Below are positions 27,943 to 35,886 of a DNA stretch of 64,000 nt, one piece after another; within the stretch, counting starts at the first letter, position 1, and every line of letters begins with the position of its first letter. The notes beneath the pieces are model-generated. The model was not told the DNA's origin. It made no database searches and was given only the letters and a program-made list of their open reading frames with translations. This DNA is from Desulfomicrobium sp. ZS1. GTDB taxonomy: Bacteria; Desulfobacterota; Desulfovibrionia; Desulfovibrionales; Desulfomicrobiaceae. A program made the position numbers and the translations under genes. The stretch lies in NCBI RefSeq assembly GCF_024204645.1, contig NZ_CP100351.1:1116001-1180000 (forward strand), written 5' to 3'.

Positions 27943-29993
27943 AGCCGTACGCACGCATCTCACTCAAAAACAAGATATTCGCCTCCATTCTGGCCGTCAT
28001 CCTCATCATCAGCGTGACCATTGCGCTCCTGGCCCGCTGGATTCTCATCTCCGGACTGACCAAGGAACTGGAGTTGCGCGGCGTGGCCGTGGCCCACTCC
28101 ATCGCCGAACGCGGCGGCGGGTTCGTGCTCGACAAGAACTATTCGGAACTTTTGAGCCTGCTCTTCGAGGAAGCGCGTTTGCGGGAACGCCAGCACATGA
28201 TCAACTACATCTTTGTGCTCGACCGCAGCGAACAGGTTCTTTCCCACACCTTCACGGTGCCTTTTCCCGGCCCCTTAAGTACCGCCAATCCGGTGCTCGA
28301 GGGGAACATGCACAGCGTGCGTCTGGTCGGGGTGGGCGATCAGACCTCCTACGACATCGCGGTCTCCATGAATGAGGGCCTGTACCACATCGGCACGGTG
28401 CATGTGGGCCTGAGCAAGGAGCATATCGACAAGCTCGTGTCCAAGCTCAGATTCATGTTCCTGGGTTTCATATCGGCGGTCATCATTATCATCTTTTATG
28501 TCAGTCATCGCATTTCGCGCTACATAACCAGCCCGATTTCACGCCTGACGAACATTTCAGATGAACTCAGCCGGGGAAATTTCGATGTGCATCTGGATCT
28601 TGGCGAGGACCTGGACTGGGCGGTGACCAACTGCCCGGCCTACAAGGACACCAACATGCCCTGCTGGCATTTTGATGAACAGGGGCGTAAATCCCTCAAA
28701 TCAAAAGGCAAGACCGGCCAGGTCTGTTCGACCTGTCTCTTTTATCGCAAGCGGGAGGGTGACGAGGTCATCCAGCTCGCCGACTCGTTCATGAGCATGG
28801 TCTGGTCCATCCGTCTCTACCGCAAGCGTCTGCAGGAATCGGAGATGAAGTACCGCTCCCTCTTTGACTCCGGCCCCGACCCCATTTTTGTCGTGGACTG
28901 CAACACGGACCGGATACTCGACGCCAATCCCAGGGCCGAGGAGTTGTACGAGTATTCCAAGGGCGAACTGCTGGGTGTGTCTTTCATGGTGTTGGGACAC
29001 GACCAGTTCCGGGAATGCCTGAACTCTCTCAATGAGGCGCAGACGAACAGCGGCTGCGTCTATTATCCGAAGGTGCTGCACTACAAAAAGGGCGAGCGGC
29101 CGTTTTACGTCAACATGCACGCCTGTCCCATCAGTTACGGGGGCACCCACGCCATGATCGTGGCCGTGACCGACATCACCGAGATGATGGAGAAGGATGC
29201 GCAGCTCGTGCAGGCGGCCAAGATGAAGACCCTGGGCGAGATGAGCGCGGGCATCGCCCACGAGATCAATCAGCCCCTGAACGCCATCAAGATGGGCAGC
29301 GAGTATCTGAATCTGCTCATCGAGCAGAACCGGCAGGTGACCGAAACCCAGATCCGGGACATGGCCACGGAAATCAGCCAGCAGGTGGACCGGGCCACGG
29401 ACATTATCAACAACCTGCGCGCCTTCGGCAAGAAGTCCGGACTGGTCATGGAGCGGGTGGACATGAACGAGCCCATCCGCGGGGTGCTGTCCATCATCGG
29501 CCGCCAGTTTTCCATTCAGCGCATCACCATCCGCTTGGAGCTGGCCGAGGGTTTGCCGTACATCAAAGGACACAATAACCGGCTCCAGCAGGTTTTTTTC
29601 AACCTGCTCAACAACGCCCGTGACGCCATCCAGGAAAAGATGGAAAATGAGCCCGGCATGTGGGGTGACATCCTGGTGCGCACCTATGCACAGGACGGCC
29701 GCGTTTTTGCGTCCTTTGCAGATAATGGCCCTGGCATAGCCGATTCGGTCCGCAACAAGATCTTCGAGCCTTTTTTCACCACCAAGCAGACCGGCAAAGG
29801 CATGGGGCTCGGCCTCGCCATAACATATGGCATTGTTCGGGATTATGGCGGAATCATTACTATTGACAGCCAGCCGGGTCAGGGGACAACGTTTATCTTA
29901 AGTTTCCCGAGCGTCGAAAGCCATCAGGCGCTTGAGCATAACGCAAGCCGAGTGGACGAGAACCCGGCACAACCAAGCGAGATATCCCAATGA
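27939..29993 (+). CDS. Membrane sensor histidine kinase with HAMP, four-Cys segment and PAS
   Basis: A 684-residue kinase. TM1 is at residues ~13-35, a periplasmic sensor at ~36-165 and TM2 at ~168-190. HAMP follows ([19 protein letters not shown]). A cysteine segment at ~231-266 has [15 protein letters not shown] and CSTCLFY. PAS is at ~300-410 and HisKA has [16 protein letters not shown] (His near 445). HATPase has [16 protein letters not shown] and [10 protein letters not shown]. The CPAY...CW...CxxC pattern recurs in deltaproteobacterial HAMP proteins and may bind metal or sense redox state. Overlaps the binding-protein gene and the regulator gene by 4 nt each. Confidence 0.92.
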   Translation: MKPYARISLKNKIFASILAVILIISVTIALLARWILISGLTKELELRGVAVAHSIAERGGGFVLDKNYSELLSLLFEEARLRERQHMINYIFVLDRSEQVLSHTFTVPFPGPLSTANPVLEGNMHSVRLVGVGDQTSYDIAVSMNEGLYHIGTVHVGLSKEHIDKLVSKLRFMFLGFISAVIIIIFYVSHRISRYITSPISRLTNISDELSRGNFDVHLDLGEDLDWAVTNCPAYKDTNMPCWHFDEQGRKSLKSKGKTGQVCSTCLFYRKREGDEVIQLADSFMSMVWSIRLYRKRLQESEMKYRSLFDSGPDPIFVVDCNTDRILDANPRAEELYEYSKGELLGVSFMVLGHDQFRECLNSLNEAQTNSGCVYYPKVLHYKKGERPFYVNMHACPISYGGTHAMIVAVTDITEMMEKDAQLVQAAKMKTLGEMSAGIAHEINQPLNAIKMGSEYLNLLIEQNRQVTETQIRDMATEISQQVDRATDIINNLRAFGKKSGLVMERVDMNEPIRGVLSIIGRQFSIQRITIRLELAEGLPYIKGHNNRLQQVFFNLLNNARDAIQEKMENEPGMWGDILVRTYAQDGRVFASFADNGPGIADSVRNKIFEPFFTTKQTGKGMGLGLAITYGIVRDYGGIITIDSQPGQGTTFILSFPSVESHQALEHNASRVDENPAQPSEISQ

Positions 29994-30703
29994 CGCAAGA
30001 AAAAATCCTGGTCATCGATGATGAGAAGGCAACGCTCAAAATGTTTCGGCTTTTTCTGGATGTGTACGGATTTGACATTTTCACGGCAGAATCCGGGGAA
30101 GAGGGGCTGGACGTTTTCGACAGGGAAAAACCCGATATCGTCCTGACCGACATCAAGATGCCCGGCATGGATGGGATTGAGGTCCTGCAACAGATCAAGA
30201 AGCGTTCGCCCGCCACGGAGGTCATCGTCATCACCGGGCATGGCGACATGGATCTGGCCATTCAGGCCCTCAATCTGGACGCTGCCGATTTTATCAACAA
30301 GCCCATCCAGCGCCAGAGCCTTGAACAGGGTCTGTCCCGGGCCAGGGAGCGGCTCAAGCTGGCCAAGAGCCGTCAGAACGAGGTCAGCGTCAGCCGGCAG
30401 GGCCGGGCGCTGGTCATTGAAATCCAGGGCAGCGTCAGTTCCCATAGCGAACCGTATCTGCGCGAAGCCTACGCCAAGGCCCAGGAGGCCAAGGTTCAGC
30501 GCATCGTGCTGCATTTCGATCCCAACACCTCAGTAAACGGGGCCGGTATCGCCATTTTGACCCAGCTTGTGCTGGAGAGCGAAAAGGACGGTATCGAGAT
30601 TGTCATGGCCGGTCTTTCCGAAAATTTCCGCAAGGTTTTCGGCATAGTGGGCTTGACGCGCATGATTCAGATTTTTGATAGTCTGGATCAAGCCTGCGCC
30701 TAG
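29990..30703 (+). CDS. Response regulator with REC and STAS-like output domain
   Basis: A 237-residue regulator. The receiver (residues 1-120) is complete: VIDDEKAT, LTDIKMPGMDG with the phospho-Asp near residue 54, VITGHG and the Lys of INKPIQ. The output (about 135-237) looks like a STAS domain (LVIEIQGSVSS, RIVLHFDPNTSVNGAGIAIL) and not a DNA-binding domain. The phosphorylatable Ser of classical STAS (DSSG) is replaced by NGAG, so control should come from the receiver only. It probably acts by protein contact. Coupled to the kinase by ATGA. Confidence 0.85.
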   Translation: MTQEKILVIDDEKATLKMFRLFLDVYGFDIFTAESGEEGLDVFDREKPDIVLTDIKMPGMDGIEVLQQIKKRSPATEVIVITGHGDMDLAIQALNLDAADFINKPIQRQSLEQGLSRARERLKLAKSRQNEVSVSRQGRALVIEIQGSVSSHSEPYLREAYAKAQEAKVQRIVLHFDPNTSVNGAGIAILTQLVLESEKDGIEIVMAGLSENFRKVFGIVGLTRMIQIFDSLDQACA

Positions 30704-30736
30704 GCATTTTTTTCGGCCTAGGGCCAAGGAGTTTTC

Positions 30737-31279
30737 ATGATAGGTTTTATCCGAATCGCATTTTGTCTTTTTCTTTTCTTTACGGCCCAGCCCGTTCTGG
30801 CCGCGCCGCCCGCCACGGGCGACACCATACCCGAACTGATTTTACCCGTCCCCTTCGATCCGGCCGGGCAGGAGATGCTTGGTCTACAGGGGAAATCGAC
30901 CTTTACCCTTGCGGATCTTGACGCCGAACTCATTTTTATCGAGATCATCGGCGTGTATTGTCCGCAATGCGTGAAGCAGTCGCCGGGTTTCAAGACGCTT
31001 TTCAACAGGCTCGGCAAGGGCAAGCTCAAAGGGCGGGTAGCCATGTTCGGCTTGGCCGCCGGCGGGACGGACGCCGAGGTCAAGCAGTTGCTGACTACGG
31101 GGCAGTACCTGTTTCCTGTCTTGAGCGATCCCGACTACGTGGCCCACAAAGTGCTGGGCGAACCGCTTACGCCCTACACCATCGTCTGCCGGCCGGACGG
31201 AACAGTGGTTTACGACCACCTAGGAGTGGTTCAGGACATTGACGCGCTGTATCAACTGATCAAGACACTGCTCGACTGA
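30737..31279 (+). CDS. Exported TlpA/MauD-like thioredoxin-fold protein
   Basis: A 180-residue redoxin with a signal peptide (IRIAFCLFLFFTAQPVLAA). The active site is IGVYCPQCVKQSPGF, a Cys-Pro-Gln-Cys motif at about residues 74-77, followed by the cis-Pro region TPYTIVCRPDG. It likely handles thiols or disulfides in the periplasm. Together with the MauE/DoxX protein two genes on, it resembles the MauD/MauE pair of methylamine dehydrogenase maturation, but this is inference. It lies 33 nt after the regulator gene. Confidence 0.85.
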   Translation: MIGFIRIAFCLFLFFTAQPVLAAPPATGDTIPELILPVPFDPAGQEMLGLQGKSTFTLADLDAELIFIEIIGVYCPQCVKQSPGFKTLFNRLGKGKLKGRVAMFGLAAGGTDAEVKQLLTTGQYLFPVLSDPDYVAHKVLGEPLTPYTIVCRPDGTVVYDHLGVVQDIDALYQLIKTLLD

Positions 31280-31293
31280 CCGCGGAGCGGGAG

Positions 31294-32907
31294 ATGACGG
31301 CTCAAATCGATAGCGATGCCGATCGCGCCAGATACCAGTTTCAGATTTTGTTCGAAACGGCTTCGGAGCTGAGCGGGGCGCGTTATCCGCACAAGATCCT
31401 GGAGGCCTTTTTGCTCTCGGCCCAGGGAGGGGTGGGGGCCAGGGGCGGTTTTGCGGCTATTCTGGGGCAGAGCGAATTTCAGCTCATGACCCGCTCCAGC
31501 CTCTCCAAAAGCCTTACTCCGGAGTATGCGAAGGTGCTGCGCGAGCATCTGGACGCCCTGGGCGAGGAGCGGAAAACCTCTTTTTTTGTGCCTTCGCTGC
31601 AGGGCGAACTCTGCCCCGGAAAATGCGAACTGCTCCTGGTCTGTCCTCTCGATGACGGCCAGGATGGCGTGCTCGGTCTGGAAGAGAGCCTCGCCGGGCG
31701 TCCCTACGACGAGAATGACAAACAGCTCGTCGCGGGTCTGGGCACGCTTTTTCAGCTCAGCCTCAGGTTTTCGCTCTATGCCACTCGTGTCGAACTGCTC
31801 AACGCCGAATTGACCAAGCAAAATGATACCCTTGATCGCCAGATTTATCATCTGAGCGCCCTGCGCGACCTTTCCGGAGAAATCTTGCGCGTGGACATGG
31901 CCGAGGTCATGTCCACGTTTCTGCTGACCCTGCTCGGGCACTTCGCCCGTCCCCAGGGGCTTCTTCTGTTGCATGATCGCGCATCGGGGCAAATCCATGA
32001 AATTTCCAGCGGCCTGAAAGCAAAGCCCGGCCTTGGCGAGCGGGACGTGGAGAGGCTTTTTTTTCTGTGTCTGGCCGGAGTCCGCGAGAAGCATCTGCAG
32101 CCTCTGCAGGTCGAGCCTGTCGAAGACATGGGCGGGCTGGCGGAGGTTGCGCTGGGTTTTGCGCCTGACCGGGGCTATCTTTTCATGCTGCGCGAGAATC
32201 TGTACGGAGTGCTGCTGTTGGGGCAGAGTCTGGGCACGACGGTTTCCGCCGAGGATGGTCTTCTGCAGGCTTTTGTTTCCCAGGGGGTCCTGCACCTCAA
32301 GAATGCCGACTCTTTCAGGACCATCATGTCGCTGAACGATGACCTGGCCAGGCAAAACGAAGAGCTGCGCCGCACCATCAACGAGTTGACGCAGGCCAAG
32401 GATCACATCAGCATGCTTGAGGCCGCGGGCAGACGAATCGCCGGCATCGTGCACAGCAAGGCCGAGAGTCTGACCCGTGTGCGTCTGGTCGATTTCTTCC
32501 TTATCATCGTGTTAAGCCTCGGCCTGGCGCTCGCGTTCAACCAGCAGAATCCGCGCGGGATTGTCCTCATCGAGCCACCCGGCCCCGAAATTCCATTCGT
32601 CACTCTGGACGAGGCTCTGGAGCTCATCGCAAAAGAGGATGCGCTTCTTGTCGATGCCCGCCCGCGTGAGTTCTATGAGCGCGAACATGCGCAAAAAGCC
32701 GTCAACGTTCCGGCGCAGCTTTTTGATCTGGTCTACATGATGCAGATGACCGCCGAGGACCCTGAACGGCCCATCGTGGTCTTCGGACGCAGCGTGAGCC
32801 GCCGCTACGATCGGATCGTGGCCACGAAATTTCTGGGCAGGGACCATGAGCGGGTCTATATCATTAAAGATGTCCCGCCCTTGGCCCTGGACGGAGGCGC
32901 GCAATGA
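31294..32907 (+). CDS. GAF-GAF-coiled coil-TM-rhodanese protein
   Basis: A 537-residue protein of unusual design. Two GAF-like domains span about residues 15-160 and 195-345 (LLLVCPLDDGQDGVLGLEE, LYGVLLLGQSLGTTVS). A coiled coil follows at about 345-390 (LNDDLARQNEELRRTINEL). One membrane helix lies at ~398-416 (FFLIIVLSLGLALAF), then a rhodanese-like domain at ~430-530 (LLVDARPREFYEREHAQKAVNVP). The catalytic loop reads IVVFGRSVSRRYD, with no cysteine where CxxGxRS would be, so the domain probably binds rather than transfers sulfur. If the N-terminus is cytosolic, the rhodanese lies in the periplasm. Coupled to the next gene by a 4-nt overlap. Confidence 0.75.
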   Translation: MTAQIDSDADRARYQFQILFETASELSGARYPHKILEAFLLSAQGGVGARGGFAAILGQSEFQLMTRSSLSKSLTPEYAKVLREHLDALGEERKTSFFVPSLQGELCPGKCELLLVCPLDDGQDGVLGLEESLAGRPYDENDKQLVAGLGTLFQLSLRFSLYATRVELLNAELTKQNDTLDRQIYHLSALRDLSGEILRVDMAEVMSTFLLTLLGHFARPQGLLLLHDRASGQIHEISSGLKAKPGLGERDVERLFFLCLAGVREKHLQPLQVEPVEDMGGLAEVALGFAPDRGYLFMLRENLYGVLLLGQSLGTTVSAEDGLLQAFVSQGVLHLKNADSFRTIMSLNDDLARQNEELRRTINELTQAKDHISMLEAAGRRIAGIVHSKAESLTRVRLVDFFLIIVLSLGLALAFNQQNPRGIVLIEPPGPEIPFVTLDEALELIAKEDALLVDARPREFYEREHAQKAVNVPAQLFDLVYMMQMTAEDPERPIVVFGRSVSRRYDRIVATKFLGRDHERVYIIKDVPPLALDGGAQ

Positions 32908-33383
32908 TTTCACGCTTGAAGGTTCTTCTGACCCACCCTGTCCTTGCCCTGCTCCTGCGCCTCTATCTGGCCGGGGTTTTCATCTATGCCAGCCTGCACA
33001 AAATCAATTTTCCGGCCGAATTCGCGGACAACATCGCCGGTTATCTCATTGTTCCGTATTGGCTCATTAATCCTTTGGCCGTGTTCATGCCCTGGCTGGA
33101 GCTTGTTTGCGGGCTCTTTCTTCTGGCCGGTGTGAGGGTGCGGGGGGCGAGTCTGCTCATCGGCGCAATGCTGGCCATGTTCACCGTGGCGGTACTGGTG
33201 GCTCTGATTCAGGATACGCCCATCGGTTGCGGTTGTTTCCAGAGCGTGGGCGAGCCCATCTCCTGGTGGACGGTGCTGAGAGATCTGGCCTGGCTGGCCA
33301 TGGCCGCGCATATTTATTTTTATGACCGACTGGTTCATTTGGACCGGCTCTTCATGGTCAAACCGGAGGAACTTGGGCTGTGA
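32904..33383 (+). CDS. MauE/DoxX-type redox-associated membrane protein
   Basis: A 159-residue protein with four predicted transmembrane helices. LRLYLAGVFIYASLHKINFP is the typical first helix of the DoxX/MauE family, and the GCGCF motif near residue 110 (TPIGCGCFQSVGEP) provides vicinal cysteines that may exchange disulfides. MauE works with MauD in methylamine dehydrogenase maturation; DoxX relatives are linked to sulfur chemistry. It overlaps both neighbours by 4 nt. The context suggests electron or disulfide flow to the TlpA-like protein. Confidence 0.82.
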   Translation: MISRLKVLLTHPVLALLLRLYLAGVFIYASLHKINFPAEFADNIAGYLIVPYWLINPLAVFMPWLELVCGLFLLAGVRVRGASLLIGAMLAMFTVAVLVALIQDTPIGCGCFQSVGEPISWWTVLRDLAWLAMAAHIYFYDRLVHLDRLFMVKPEELGL

Positions 33384-33694
33384 TGAAAATACTGCCTTTT
33401 CTGATGCTGCTGCTTTGCCTGTCCTGCTCCTCCCGGCCTGATCTTGCCGGGCGCTACGAGGCCTCGCATACAGGACCCAGCGGGCCGGTGAACGCGGTCA
33501 TGACTCTTGCCGAGGATGGCAGCGGAAAATGGGAGATCGAGGGCGAGGTGCTGCCTTTTTCCTGGTTCGTGCGCGCCGGAGCAATCAACGTGCACACCCG
33601 TGACGGCGCGGTGGTCGAAGGCGTGCTTGAAGGCGACACTATGCGTCTGGACGTGCCGGGGGTTGGAAAGCTTGATTTCGTGCGCGGGAAATAG
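33380..33694 (+). CDS. Small lipoprotein
   Basis: A 104-residue protein with a signal peptide ending in a lipobox (LLLCLSC), followed by a short beta-rich domain (GRYEASHTGPSGPV, MTLAEDGSGKWEIEG). It should be anchored in the inner or outer membrane facing the periplasm. I do not recognise a family. Last gene of the seven-gene cluster and coupled to the MauE/DoxX gene. Confidence 0.75.
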   Translation: MMKILPFLMLLLCLSCSSRPDLAGRYEASHTGPSGPVNAVMTLAEDGSGKWEIEGEVLPFSWFVRAGAINVHTRDGAVVEGVLEGDTMRLDVPGVGKLDFVRGK

Positions 33695-33700
33695 GTTTTT

Positions 33701-34270
33701 TCAGCGGCCCTGCAGCTGCTTCAGGTCGGCGGGGTAGTTGACGTTGAAGAAATGGCGTCGCTCGTCTTCAGTGTAGATCAGCGTATGGCGCAGTTCGGCC
33801 GGGATGAGACGGCTGAGCTTGAAGATTCCCCTGGCCACGCCATCCTCCAGCAAGGGCAGGGACTTGGGTTCGTAGATCGCGACCAGGTTTTCGATGAATC
33901 CCGAATCCTTGAGCTGCCAGGTCGTCAGTACGCAATCGTGTGGACGTTTTTCGCGGGCGTCCATGAGCCTTTCGATGATGCTGTCCTCCATGAAAGGCAG
34001 GTCGCAGGCGAGGACGAAAATCGGTTTTTCAAATTTTCGCAGCGCCGTGATGATCCCTCCGGCGGGACCTATGCGTTCCGTCTCGTCGGTGATCACAGGC
34101 CAGGGGCCGTCCGCGTCGGGGGTATGCCGGCAGGAGAGATAGACTTGGTCGACGTGGCGCTCAAGCAGCGTGGCCGTGCGTGTGAGCAGGGTCTGCCCTT
34201 CGTGCACGACACGGGTTTTGTCCTGTCCGAGCCGGGATGATTTTCCTCCTGCAAGCACCAATCCGATCAT
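33701..34270 (-). CDS. mobA: Molybdenum cofactor guanylyltransferase
   Basis: About 189 residues. MobA attaches GMP to molybdopterin to give the MGD form needed by formate dehydrogenase. The nucleotide-binding start MIGLVLAGGKSSRLGQDK is intact, with GPAGGIITAL and the Asp of VLACDLPFM for Mg/GTP. The start at 34270 is chosen because this motif must lie at the extreme N-terminus; the open frame upstream is low-complexity repeat sequence. It converges with the sensory cluster, 6 nt from its end. Confidence 0.93.
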   Translation of the reverse strand: MIGLVLAGGKSSRLGQDKTRVVHEGQTLLTRTATLLERHVDQVYLSCRHTPDADGPWPVITDETERIGPAGGIITALRKFEKPIFVLACDLPFMEDSIIERLMDAREKRPHDCVLTTWQLKDSGFIENLVAIYEPKSLPLLEDGVARGIFKLSRLIPAELRHTLIYTEDERRHFFNVNYPADLKQLQGR

Positions 34271-34349
34271 GATTTTCCCTGTGCCGTGATCAGTCGCCGG
34301 GTGGCGGTGGGCGCGGCTTTTTTTTGGTTTTTTGCCTAAAGCCAAGTCA

Positions 34350-34400
34350 GGAATACGGCTATACAAGGGCGGCCGTGTTCCGGTTCGATTCGGGCCGGGG
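34350..34400. repeat. Duplicated 5' arm beside family 1 copy D
   Basis: GGGCGGCCGTGTTCCGGTTC and the following GATTCGGGCCGGGG repeat, with a few changes, the 5' arm of copy D 58 nt downstream (GGGCGGCCGCGTTCCGGGTC, GGTCCGGGCCGGGG). It may be a relic of an extra element copy or of slippage on the long stem. Confidence 0.6.
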
Positions 34401-34424
34401 ATATAGGCTTGAGCCTGGGCGGCC

Positions 34425-34600
34425 GCGTTCCGGGTCGGTCCGGGCCGGGGCCGCCAAAACTCCTTCTCCGGCCCCGTACTGTTTTCCCGTCGCTGCTGTC
34501 GAACAACAGGCTGCGCTCCGGGCGAAACGCGACGGGAAAACAAACGATTCCTGGCTCAGTCAGACAGTTGCCGCCCCCGGCCCGGACCGACCCGGAACGC
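34425..34600 (-). repeat. Structured repeat family 1, copy D (divergent stems)
   Basis: The outer arms are 34425-34450 and 34575-34600, a perfect 26-bp stem beginning GCGTTCCGGGTCGG, unrelated in sequence to copies A-C. The inner arms are 34481-34493 (GTTTTCCCGTCGC) and 34529-34541, perfect over 13 bp and again different from A-C. The unpaired parts keep the consensus: AACTCCTTCTCCGGCCCCGT and CAAACGATTCCTGGCTCAGT. This compensatory change in both stems is the main evidence for selected secondary structure. Confidence 0.9.
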
Positions 34601-34760
34601 TGGGACCGAGCGTTGGCCTGGGCAAGGCAGAAGCGGGATTCTTTAAAGTTCGCACTTTTCACATCCGCCTCAGAGTCATTCTCGCGAACGTGTGCCCAGC
34701 ATGGGTAGGCGAGAAACCATCCTCTTCCAAACAGATCCAGGACCACGCTTGAGGTGCAAG

Positions 34761-34784
34761 TCATTCCCGCGAAGGCGGGAATCC
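34761..34784. repeat. Short palindromic repeat of the ATTCCCGC/GCGGGAAT type
   Basis: ATTCCCGC at 34763-34770 pairs with GCGGGAAT at 34775-34782 with a GAAG loop, inside TCATTCCCGCGAAGGCGGGA. This motif is a common dispersed palindrome in many Proteobacteria. Only one copy is in the window. The sequence between copy D and this site (34601-34760) shows a small AACGCT/AGCGTT hairpin and no gene. Confidence 0.65.
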
Positions 34785-34839
34785 ATCCCTAAGTTACGGG
34801 TGAAAAGAATCGTTCCTGTCTCGAAACGGCCCTCCTGCT

Positions 34840-35724
34840 CTAAAATCCCCAGGCCGAGAGGGTCGGGCGTTTGTATTTCTTTTCCCGCGCCGCCACGTCA
34901 AGGCTGAGGGATTCCAAGTCATCCACCAGGGGCAGTGTTCTGCGATCCAGATTTCTAAAATCCGTGAGCTTGATGTACATATTGCAGGTTTTGCAGGCGT
35001 TGATGCGCACTCCGGGCTCTTCATCGGATTCATAATATTCGAGCTTGGTCATGTCCTTTTCCAGACAGAAGGGGCACTGCAGCCGGGGCGCGTGATATTC
35101 CGCGTGGCAGAATCCGCAGATATTGTATCTGAATCCTTCCTTTTCACGCAAATCCGACATGATCGGCAGGCTCCCGCACAGGGGGCAGTGTCCATGTTCC
35201 CAGGACTTCGAAAGATCGGTCCGGGCCTCTAGTGCGATGGCGGCTCGTTCCAGGGACGGGGTCATGGCCGCCTGCACGAGCATGGGCAGGATGCGCGGCG
35301 CGGAAGGAGTGGCGGCGGTCCAGGTAGAGAAAAAACCTTCGTCGCCATTCAGATGCGCCTGCATGGCCAGGTCCAGATCCAGGGATTTGTCCGCGATGGC
35401 TGCGGTTATTGCCGTCGCGGCTTCGCCGAGGGCCGGGTTGACCGATTTTGCCAGCTCCAGAAATTCGTTGAAAAGTTCAAGGCTCTGAACTTTATCAAAG
35501 GGAAAATTGGCTCTTTCGAGCAGAGGCGCGCCCTGGCTGTGCTGGAGCGGATCGACGATTTTCTGTGTCGCGGCGGCGGGAACCTGGGCCATGTCCCGGG
35601 CTTCAAGCTGGCGAGTGTAGATTTTTTCAACTAGTCCGATCAGTTCTACGGGCAAAAAGCCGCGTTTTCTGCACGAATCGATTTTCTTGGCAAGCAATTC
35701 CTGGGCTTTTACAGCTTCGATCAT
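34840..35724 (-). CDS. fdhE: Formate dehydrogenase accessory protein FdhE
   Basis: A 294-residue cytoplasmic protein needed to mature formate dehydrogenases. Its C-terminal half carries four CxxC pairs (CPLCG, CGFC, CPFC, CKTC) forming two rubredoxin-like metal sites, and the N-terminal half is helical. I start it at 35724 (MIEAVK) because GGAGAATGCCC spaces well to that ATG; the ATG two codons earlier is too close to the ribosome site. Its presence beside mobA and moeA fits service to the FdhAB enzyme encoded at 21-25 kb. Confidence 0.92.
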   Translation of the reverse strand: MIEAVKAQELLAKKIDSCRKRGFLPVELIGLVEKIYTRQLEARDMAQVPAAATQKIVDPLQHSQGAPLLERANFPFDKVQSLELFNEFLELAKSVNPALGEAATAITAAIADKSLDLDLAMQAHLNGDEGFFSTWTAATPSAPRILPMLVQAAMTPSLERAAIALEARTDLSKSWEHGHCPLCGSLPIMSDLREKEGFRYNICGFCHAEYHAPRLQCPFCLEKDMTKLEYYESDEEPGVRINACKTCNMYIKLTDFRNLDRRTLPLVDDLESLSLDVAAREKKYKRPTLSAWGF

Positions 35725-35886
35725 GGGCATTCTCCATTGGTGAAGAGCGAGGTGTGAATCCGGGCCGGAACCGTTCCTAACGTGTCTTTTGACACATCAC
35801 AATGCTTGTTTTGTATCTGGCTTTGATTTAGCAAAATATGTGTTTGAATTTTAATCACATCATCCTCATCATAGGAGGAGGAATCC

